Shown piece by piece: positions 8,112 through 14,886 of a stretch of 14,886 bases of DNA. A program made the translations under genes and the position numbers. This DNA is from Funneliformis mosseae (lineage: Eukaryota > Glomeromycota > Glomeromycetes > Glomerales > Glomeraceae). The notes below the pieces were generated by a model that was given only the letters and a program-made list of their open reading frames with translations, made no database searches and was not told the origin of the DNA. Position 1 is the first letter of the stretch, and every line of letters begins with the position of its first letter. The DNA lies in NCBI GenBank assembly GCA_910592005.1, contig CAJVPP010002430.1, forward strand, positions 1 to 14,886, written 5' to 3'.

Positions 8112-10711
8112 ATGGATTCAGATACTGAGCATTCGAATACTAATCCTGTTGTAGATTTGAAATTGGTAAATTGAAAATTTTCTAAATTTCTGTTCATCTA
8201 AAGTAGCATTTCTTTAATGAACCATTGTTATCATTATTAATTTATTAAAAAAATGCATACGTACAGATTGAAAAGGCTACCCATGCATTATTAAAACATG
8301 AAAAAGTTCGACCAAAGTTAGGAAATGATTTATTATCGGATGGTCAACCAGTAAATGTTTGGTTGATAGTATCATTGTTCAAATTTTCTGACAAGCCCAG
8401 GCTTAAACCCGTGAGAATGTAATAACTTTTCTTTTCTTTTTTTTTTTTTGTAATAGAAATAATTCAATTCATTTATGCTTTTTTTTTTCTTTTATTTTAG
8501 TCCGTTAAAGCACCCTTTATATGGATCTTCAACAGATATTTGTTTAATTACTAAAGATCCGCAAAGAACTTATAAAGAATGGGTTGCTGCACACAACGTT
8601 AAATGGGTTCAAAATGTAATTTCAATTTACTTATTTTATGTAAACAACAACTTCATATTAATTATAATTTTTTTTCTTTTTTTTTTTTTAAAAAAAAAAA
8701 ATAAATATTAGGTAATTGGAATTTCTAAACTTCGTAAAAAATATATACCTTACGAAGCTAAAAGAAATTTATGTGATTCGTATGATTTATTTTTAACGGA
8801 TGAGCGTATTTTACCTCTTCTTCCTAATATGTTGGGAAAATATTTCTTTGAAAAGAAAAAGTAAAAATATTATATATATATATATATTTTTTAGCTTGAC
8901 ATTTATTTATTTACTTAATTATTTATTTAAGAAATTCTTTTAATTTTATTACATTATAGGCAACCGATCCCAGTGAATATTAGTAAAGAATCGAATTTCA
9001 AAAGAGAAATTCTTAGAGCTTGTCATTGTACTTATATGTATTATAGTCCAGGAGTATGTCTGTAAGTAAACATAACAATTTCAATTTATTTTTATGAAAG
9101 ATACTCTAATTAATATTCGACTTTGTAATAGATCTATTAAAATAGGGACAACAGGTATGACATCAAAACAAATTTTGGAAAATTTAGAAATGGCCATTCC
9201 AGTTATTGTAGATAAAATACCAAGGAAATGGAAGAATATTCAATCTTTACAAATAAAGACAACAGAATCTATTAGTTTACCTATATATAATTCTTTACCT
9301 AGTTTACCTATTGAAATTGATCCTATAAGTTTAGAAAATTCTTCGAGTCATGGTGATAATGATAGTGAAGTTAGCGAAGATAATGAAGATGAAAGTGAAA
9401 GTGAAGGCGAAAGCGAAGATGATGACGAAGATAAAGAGGATAATGCAGATGAGGATGACAAGGCTACTAAAAAAAGGAAAATTTCAAATGACATCTCCGA
9501 AAACGTTGTTGTTCCCAAGAAGAATAAGAATTCACAGGTAATTAATTTATGACAGAATTTCTGTAATCATAAATAAAAAAACTTAAATTCGTTAAAATTT
9601 ATTTATATTCGATAAATTAAAAAAATTTTTTTTATACAAAATTTTTTATAAATTATGTTTATAGTTGAAAAAATCTACAGTAAATATAATAACCAAAAAA
9701 GAAGAAGGGATGAAACGTCCCCTTAATAAAAAAGTTAAGGAAGGAAGTGATATCGTTAAAGCAAAGGAAGGAGAAGAAAAAGTGAGTAACTCCGTAAATG
9801 TTATTACAGCTGAAGCAAAGGATAGTAATTCTAAAAAAGGAGAAGGGAGAGCGAAAAACAACGTAAAAGTAAACATTACACTCGAACAAAAGAAAACTAA
9901 TGGAGAAGGAAAAAAGTCGAATAATACCGTAAAAGTAAAAACTACAACTGAAACCAAGGATAGCATTCCTAAGAAAGGAGGAGAAGGGAAAGCAAATAGT
10001 AATGCAAAGGTACCCAAACAACAGAAAGCCAATGTTGTAGGTGAAATAAGAGCGAGTACTGTGGTTAAAGAAAAGATTACAAATGAAGCAAATGATAAAA
10101 ATTCTAAGAAAGAAGGCGGCAAAGCGAATAGTAATAAAAAAGTAAACACTATACCTAAACAAAAGAAAGCCAATATTGGAGGAGAAAAGAAAGCAACTGT
10201 TGAATTGAAGAAAAGTAATTTTAAACAAGACGAAAGTAATTCTCGAGTTCTAGATACGGCTTCCAATGAGAAGAAACGAAAAAAAACATCCGAAATTAAG
10301 AATGTAAAGTCTGCTATAGATGCTACTACAAACAAAAAGAGTACTAAGGATGATGATAAAAAAGATCCTTTAGATGACAAGGTATCGAGTTTTATTGCTG
10401 AACAGAAAAAGAAAATTATTGAACAAGCGGACATGAACTCTAACAAAAACGTTGTTGGTAATGATAAAGCAGTAAAATCTGCTGCTGCTAATGTCAGAAG
10501 CAAGAAAGCATCAGAGAAGAAGAAAGGAAAAGACGAAGAAATTAGTCATATGGAAAACAGTGGGTCTGCTGATAATTATGAGAAAAAGAAAGTAGCACAG
10601 GAGAAACCGAAAGGCGAAGCAGAAGTTAATGGCAATGGCAAGAAAAATGGTAAAAGCATTAAGAGAAAAAGAGAGGTTTCTGGAAAAAATAAGCCAAATA
10701 AAAGAAAATAG
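8112..10711 (+). CDS. RSL1D1: Ribosomal L1 domain-containing nucleolar protein (RSL1D1/Utp30/Cic1 family)
   Basis: Seven exons (8112-8165, 8267-8418, 8501-8615, 8712-8860, 8960-9061, 9132-9537, 9665-10711) give 674 residues; all six introns are GT-AG and 70-127 bases. Residues 19-260 form a ribosomal L1 fold: D-I-C-L-I-T-K-D, K-Y-I-P-Y-E-A-K, Y-D-L-F-L-T-D-E-R-I-L-P-L-L-P, L-G-K-Y-F-F-E-K-K-K-Q-P-I-P-V, S-P-G-V-C-L-S-I-K-I-G-T-T-G-M, and K-W-K-N-I-Q. This order matches RSL1D1/Utp30/Cic1, which act in nucleolar pre-ribosome assembly. An acidic run (266-300) and a KKRK signal (304-307) follow. The last exon (327-674) is about one-quarter lysine and carries about three 45-46-residue repeats. The length exceeds yeast Utp30 (274 aa) and human RSL1D1 (490 aa). 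The start was chosen at the first ATG with a clean splice; the exon 2 donor (8419) and exon 6 acceptor (9131) were set by frame and family match. Orthology to Utp30 versus Cic1 is not resolved. Confidence 0.87.
9809..10216 (+). repeat. Three tandem protein repeats (45-46 codons) in the lysine-rich tail
   Basis: Within the last exon, three degenerate units begin at 9809, 9947 and 10082. Each reads roughly (E)-A/T-K/N-D-x-x-x-K-K-x-G-(E)-G-K/R-A-x-x-N-x-K-V, then K-Q-K-K-A/T-N-x-x-G-E-x-(R/K). A partial unit precedes the first (about 9767-9808). The 138- and 135-base spacing keeps the frame. They look like a tandem coding expansion. Confidence 0.6.
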
Positions 10712-11890
10712 CAATAATAAGTAATTATTTTTTATTATAACTTAAAATTTGTATTGAATCATATTAGTGTTAATTCTTAATATTTTGCTGGTTTTGGGTA
10801 ATTCTTTACCTGGATACAATATTTTAATTTTTTAATAAAATATTGCAAATCATTAAATGATTAAGGATTTTAAACAAATTTGATATTATGCTTTATCTCT
10901 GTTTTAAAAAAATAAGATTTACTAATTCTTTTCATTTTTTTTTGAATTTTATAATCATATACAAAAAAGTGTATAAGATTTTTTAATATAAGAAAGATAA
11001 AACATGCAATTTTTCTTTTAAAATTAGCAGATCTTAATTGTATATATTACAGAGATAAAGTTAAAGTTTATTTCTTCTTTAATTAATTTAACATAAATTA
11101 ATTTTTGTATATTTATTATTATTTTATGATTTATTTATTATAAATAATTAAAATAATCATAATAAAACAAATTTTTATTAAATTTGTCTTTTAACTTTTT
11201 TAAAAATATAATATTATAAAATATTTAAAGTCTTTTAGATTATTAATAGTATTTTATATTTATTTTAATAAAAATATTAAAGAATAAAATTTAGTAATTG
11301 TTTTTTGATGAATTATTAAGATATTTTTAAAGATTTATAATTTTACTTTATAATTTAATATATAATTTATAATTTAATCAAGAAAAAATATTAATAATTA
11401 GTATAAAATATAAGATATTAATTAATTTGATTATATTAATTAATATACAGTATTTTTAAATCTAAATTTAATAATAATAATATTATTATTATTTTTGAAT
11501 TGCTAATCTAAATTAAAAAATCTAAAAAATAATTTTATATTTTTTTATAAAGTTAAATTTTTAATATACTAAGGAACGATTTCAGAAACCATTGTTAAGT
11601 CTGAAGCACAAGTATAATGAAAAGGACCAATCACAAATTAATTCAAATTTTAAGCGGGCGAATAACAAGATACCTCGTATAACATATAGCTAGTATGTGA
11701 AAATTCTTTGCTTCGTTCAATACTAATAATTGACTAAATATAAGAATAGGTATTATAATTATAATTTTTTAAGTTATATCTAAATATATTTATTCAAAAA
11801 GTATTATAATTATTAGTTTAAAAGTATAAATTAAACTATTAAAAAAAATTAAGATTTTATATAATATAAATAATTTTATCTTTTAATGTT
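10712..11890. other. AT-rich region downstream of the L1-domain gene
   Basis: No reading frame of interest. It holds the 3' flank of the preceding gene, a 12-bp perfect inverted repeat pair (10891-10902 and 11049-11060), a small hairpin (10959-10976), and a slightly more GC-rich patch at 11570-11720 in which I recognise neither a tRNA nor a coding segment. Confidence 0.4.
10891..11060. repeat. 12-bp perfect inverted repeats 170 bases apart end to end
   Basis: CTTTATCTCTGT (10891-10902) and ACAGAGATAAAG (11049-11060) are exact reverse complements bounding a 170-base segment. The segment could be a short MITE, but no clear target duplication flanks it and the identity does not extend inward. 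Confidence 0.35.
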
Positions 11891-11899
11891 CTGTAAAAT

Positions 11900-12508
11900 C
11901 AAATCAAATCAGATTTGATCTAATTTTATATTTATAAATCTGATTTGAATTTGAATATGATAGATCAATTTAAATTTAAATTTGATGTAAATCTGAATTT
12001 AATAAATTAAATCTTAAATTTGAATCTGAAAAATCAGTTAAAATCTAAATTTAATCTAATCTGAAATTAATTCTAAAAAGTTTCTTTTTATTGAAATTTT
12101 TGATTATTATAATTGAATGATAATATATCATTTAAAAAAAATAATAATAAATCATTCAAATTAAATAATATTAAATTGCTTAAGAAAAATGATAATATAT
12201 TATTTTAATAAATAATAATAAATTATTTAAAAAGAACAATAATATCATTTTAATTAAATAATAATAAAATTTTCTAATTAAATAATAATATATTATTCAA
12301 AAAGAATAATATATATTATTCTAATTGAACGATAATGAATTGCTTAAGAAGAAATTATTTAATGAAAATAATTCAGATTTGAATCTGAATTTAGATCTGA
12401 CAAATCAGATTTTAAATTAGAATTTGAATTTGAATTTGATAAAGATCTGATAAATCTGATTTGAATCTGACCGATTATGTTTAGATTAAATTTAAATCAA
12501 TTCAGATT
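11900..12508. mobile_element. Oligonucleotide-repeat element, AAATCTGAATTTG type
   Basis: About 610 bases with subterminal arrays of AATCTGA/TTTGAATTTG words at both ends (11900-12075 and 12370-12508), in direct and inverted order. The centre is nearly pure AT with imperfect repeats. The ends are weak inverted repeats (AATCAAATCAGATTT at left, reverse complement AATCTGAATTGATTT at right). They are flanked by TGTAAAAT (11892-11899) and TGTAAAGA (12509-12516), 6 of 8 matching. This looks like an old non-autonomous element with 8-base duplications. No coding capacity. Boundaries are approximate. Confidence 0.4.
12115..12355 (+). repeat. Imperfect AT tandem repeats of about 47 bases
   Basis: Units of the form TGATAATATATTATT-TTAAT-AAATAATAATAAATT-TTTAAAAAGAA recur, clearest at about 12189-12235 and 12306-12352, with longer or partial versions between. 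AT-rich composition inflates chance similarity, so the period is tentative. Confidence 0.3.
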
Positions 12509-12516
12509 TGTAAAGA

Positions 12517-13473
12517 ATATTACTATTTATTATAATATTTTTATAATATTTTTATTAAAATAAAAAATATTATTAATTATAAATTTATATATATTTTTTG
12601 TTTATTATTTCTTCAATAGTATTATAGGTGAATTTACTTATATTTTAACATTATTTTTATTAATTTTATTAAAGATAATAAAATATTATTAATTATAAAT
12701 TTTACTTTAAAATTTACAATTAATTATTAATAAAGTATTTTTATGTTTATAATGCAGATTAATTAATATTTATATTACTTTATATTCTAAATATTATTGA
12801 TAGAATTTTATTTTAATTTTAATCATATTACTTATGTTCAAATGAATTATTTCTATTATTCCTTTAAATGATAAATATTGTAAAAAATTATAATATTTTA
12901 ATATCTAATATTTATAAAAAGATTTATAGATTTATTTATATTAAGATATATTAATAGGTAGTATTTTTAATTTTTAAAATTAATATATATATCAATTTAA
13001 AATAATTTGTTATTAAATAATCAAAAAAAAAAAATAATATTTAGTTTGTTGGATTCATTTTATTAAGACCTATTAAATGGTAGTATTTTTATATTTCTGA
13101 GATTAATATATTGCAAGATATATGAGTTTAAAAATCACTAGTTAATAAATTACATTTTTTTTTTTTTTTTTTTTTTTGAAAACATCATTAAATCTATTAC
13201 ACAGTAAATGTAATTTTTAATAAAAATATTTAAATAATTAAATTATTAAATAAAATTGCAGGCAATTCCTTGAAGGTATAATGATTTAATGATTTATTAA
13301 CGGTTTTCACCAAAATTATACATAAAATATAAGCAATTCAATTTTATTAATTTTATTGAAATACATTATCAATTTACCATAATTATTATAATTATTAAGC
13401 AGAGAAAATGTATGTCTTTATTCAAAAATGTGTCATCCATCAGCTACGTTTATTTGGAACATGTAGTATCAGA
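12517..13473. other. AT-rich spacer with long T run, 3' of the minus-strand gene
   Basis: No coding frame. Contains repeated ATTATTAATTATAAATTT motifs (about 12560 and 12680), related 'aggtagtatttttat' lines near 12955 and 13078, and a 23-base T homopolymer (13155-13177). The last 200 bases are probably the 3' untranslated region of the gene ending at 13474. Confidence 0.4.
13155..13177. repeat. Poly-T homopolymer, 23 bases
   Basis: An uninterrupted run of 23 T, longest in the window. It lies about 300 bases beyond the 3' end of the minus-strand gene, which would make it an A run in that gene's orientation. It may be the trace of a retroposed poly(A) tail, but no retroposed body is recognisable, so it is listed as a simple repeat. 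Confidence 0.6.
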
Positions 13474-14601
13474 TTAAATTACTAACATTACCTTAGTAAG
13501 ACGGTGAAGCTCCACCAAAAGTTTAATGTAAATCACGCCTCTTTTTCCAGTCTTTTCAAATTTTTTCAAGTTATTTTTGAAACCATTTTCTTTTTGAAAA
13601 CCCTTTCGTACATTAAACACTTGTTGTGGTGCTAAATCATGTGATGTACATAACTGGTATGAGTTAATTTTATCTGACAGTGCCACATTAAGAAGTATAG
13701 AAACAGGAAGCCCCGAAGAGGTAGGAAAACTAAGAAGGTATTCGATTTCTTCTACACTAAAATACACATCTGAGAAGAGGATTTTAGCAGTTGGATTCTC
13801 ATCTAGGCGAGATCTGGCATCTTCGGAACTGTCAAAAGTTAAAAGATCGTTGACAAAGATTTGGATTTTGTAAAATAAAGATTCGTCTTCTTTATGCAAC
13901 TTTTTCAGCTCAATTTCGTAGCTCATTATATTTTCACAGGTGGAAGTGAACAGTTCAAGCAAACAATCAGCACCTTTGAAAACAAATGTGATAAGAATCA
14001 GTTTTTTATTTTCGCATGATATTAAATTTATAACTTGTTTATGGAGCACCTTTATGTCCACGCAAAATGTAACGACACCAGATTGGCTCTCTATTCCTTT
14101 TTCTGCAGACAAAGAAATGTTGAGCAGGCTTACACCCTCACCTAGCTTTGATGTTATAAAATCTGAAAATAAAGACCAGCTGACTGCTATGTTTTCGATA
14201 ATCATAATTTCCGTCGAGTCCAATTCTTTCAGCGGAGTTTCAGTGAATGGTTCTATATCGTTATCTACTGAAGTTGTCGATAATGACAACTTTTGAAAAC
14301 AATCGTCAATAGAAAGATTTGGTGAGGGTTGTCCTTTAGAACGAAAGACAATGAAAATACGTTCACTGTTTACGTAATATGTTGAGAAAAGAAATTTTAA
14401 AAGGCGGTCATCAAGAATTCTTATCCAGTATTCTTCTGTGGATTCTTTAATCCAGCAAACATAATCAAAATCAACATTTAGCATAGTTCGAAAAGCATTG
14501 AGATTAACATCTTCTAAATCGGTAATAGTTAGAGTGGCAGTATTAGCGATTTTTTCAAACAAACAAGTACGGATTTCAGATAACAAATTTATTATAGTCA
14601 T
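13474..14601 (-). CDS. Hypothetical protein, 375 aa, family not recognised
   Basis: A single uninterrupted frame of 375 codons starting MTIINLLSEIRTCLFEK. Its composition is clearly less AT-rich than both flanks, which supports real coding. I see no signal peptide, membrane segment, zinc-binding pattern or nucleotide-binding motif. The protein looks globular: strand-like stretches such as YVCWIKESTEEYWIRIL (48-64) and ERIFIVFRSK (80-89), a Ser/Thr/Pro-rich linker (about 90-125), a second hydrophobic/acidic half, and a basic C-terminal part (about 333-360, K-G-F-Q-K-E-N, K-K-F-E-K-T-G-K-R-G). The end may be different: AAG/GTAATG at 13491 is a donor-like site, and splicing to a CGTAG acceptor ending at 13444 would replace the last four residues with about 24 others, but that 48-base intron is short. 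Could be a lineage-specific gene. Confidence 0.6.
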   Translation of the reverse strand: MTIINLLSEIRTCLFEKIANTATLTITDLEDVNLNAFRTMLNVDFDYVCWIKESTEEYWIRILDDRLLKFLFSTYYVNSERIFIVFRSKGQPSPNLSIDDCFQKLSLSTTSVDNDIEPFTETPLKELDSTEIMIIENIAVSWSLFSDFITSKLGEGVSLLNISLSAEKGIESQSGVVTFCVDIKVLHKQVINLISCENKKLILITFVFKGADCLLELFTSTCENIMSYEIELKKLHKEDESLFYKIQIFVNDLLTFDSSEDARSRLDENPTAKILFSDVYFSVEEIEYLLSFPTSSGLPVSILLNVALSDKINSYQLCTSHDLAPQQVFNVRKGFQKENGFKNNLKKFEKTGKRGVIYIKLLVELHRLTKVMLVI

Positions 14602-14703
14602 TACAAATGTTAATCAGAATACGTAACACAAAGTGATCGACGTCATATCGGTAATATATCGAAACTAATTATTTATTATTGTGTATCCGAAAAAATGATG
14701 AAA

Positions 14704-14757
14704 AGCAAGGTTTTAAGGAAGGAATAAAGCCATTATGATGGCAGTTCCTTCCTTGCT
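14704..14757. repeat. Long imperfect hairpin upstream of the minus-strand gene
   Basis: Nested inverted repeats fold into one stem. AAGGAAGGAA (14715-14724) pairs with TTCCTTCCTT (14745-14754), and inside it GCCAT (14729-14733) pairs with ATGGC (14738-14742) around TATG. Outside, AGCAAGG (14704-14710) is complementary to CCTTGCT (14751-14757), so an alternative pairing with an 8-base bulge is possible. It lies 100-160 bases upstream of the gene's ATG. It may be a tiny MITE or an upstream structure. Confidence 0.5.
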
Positions 14758-14812
14758 ACTCGATGATAATATCTAAACTACAAGAAATTTCTTACTATCT
14801 ACCCATCTGTTA

Positions 14813-14886
14813 CAGTAGCGGTCATAAGTATCCGACCGCCCGAGATCGTCCAAAATTATTATATAACTACCCCTTAAATTTTCCAG
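14813..14886 (+). mobile_element. Probable left end of a Tc1/mariner-like transposon, runs off window
   Basis: Directly after a TA (14811-14812) the sequence reads CAGTAGCGGTCATAAGTATC and then CGACCGCC. A CAGT start at a TA and an 'ATAAGTATCCGA' core are common in Tc1/mariner-type terminal repeats of fungi. It also contains a 6-bp inverted repeat GCGGTC (14818-14823)/GACCGC (14834-14839). The remainder lies outside the window, so neither transposase nor opposite end can be checked. Confidence 0.38.

Noticed and set aside
8411..8416. GTGAGA as the exon 2 donor of the L1-domain gene
   Set aside because: It would put exon 3 in the wrong frame with an early stop. The GTAATA at 8419 keeps the frame and gives K-P-V-R-I-P-L-K-H, which fits the family.
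8872..8888. TA dinucleotide run in intron 4 considered as a regulatory element
   Set aside because: A simple microsatellite in an AT-rich intron with no further signal.
9094..9131. ATG at 9094 as a separate gene start
   Set aside because: It lies in intron 5. Splicing 9061 to 9132 restores the L1-family motif V-C-L-S-I-K-I-G in frame, so the downstream sequence is exon 6 of the same gene.
9646..10503. Long minus-strand open frames (285 and 189 residues) opposite the last exon of the L1-domain gene
   Set aside because: They are Phe/Leu/Ser-rich mirrors of a lysine-rich coding exon (AAG/AAA read backwards as CTT/TTT). No splice or start context supports them.
11570..11720. Relatively GC-rich patch considered as a tRNA or small RNA gene
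   Set aside because: No cloverleaf arms, no A/B box pair and no terminator-like T run in the right place were found.
13940..14296. 118-residue plus-strand frame opposite the hypothetical gene
   Set aside because: It lies wholly within the longer minus-strand frame and is explained as its antisense shadow.

Overview
The window looks like nuclear DNA of a very AT-rich, intron-bearing fungus. The short GT-AG introns (70-127 bases), long T runs before acceptors, decayed Tc1/mariner and pogo/Tigger transposons, and fungal-type ribosomal genes fit an arbuscular mycorrhizal fungus such as Rhizophagus. That placement is inference from general character, not a database match.

Bases 1-5805 are a transposon graveyard. 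A pogo-like terminal repeat ends at 78. It abuts two head-to-tail Tc1/mariner relics (79-628 and 629-1854). A second, older pogo-like end lies at 1977-2014. A broken pogo/Tigger transposase runs from about 3226 to 5629. It is split by about 1 kb of unexplained sequence and again by a roughly 300-base MITE at 5098-5400, and it ends in a repeat-bearing right end at 5751-5803. Differences between repeat copies, and lost codons, are mostly C-to-T or G-to-A changes.

Bases 6691-10711 are the gene island, with two intact plus-strand genes. The first is a two-exon mitochondrial small-subunit ribosomal protein mS38 (COX24/AURKAIP1 family, 255 aa). The second is a seven-exon ribosomal-L1-domain protein of the RSL1D1/Utp30/Cic1 family (674 aa) with an acidic stretch and a very long lysine-rich, internally repeated tail. 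One serves mitochondrial ribosomes and the other nucleolar ribosome assembly. They are separated by about 550 bases holding a perfect 9-bp hairpin and a GGCC-rich, hAT-like scrap.

Bases 10712-13473 are AT-rich non-coding DNA with a perfect 12-bp inverted repeat, a roughly 610-bp oligonucleotide-repeat element at about 11900-12508, and a 23-base T run. A minus-strand gene (13474-14601, 375 aa) of unknown function follows. Upstream of it are a long imperfect hairpin and the probable left end of another TA-flanked transposon, which runs off the window.

I see no rRNA, tRNA, CRISPR array, defence system or biosynthetic cluster. The most unusual items are the repeat-expanded tail of the L1-domain protein, the unrecognised 375-aa gene, and the layered transposons with transition-type decay.
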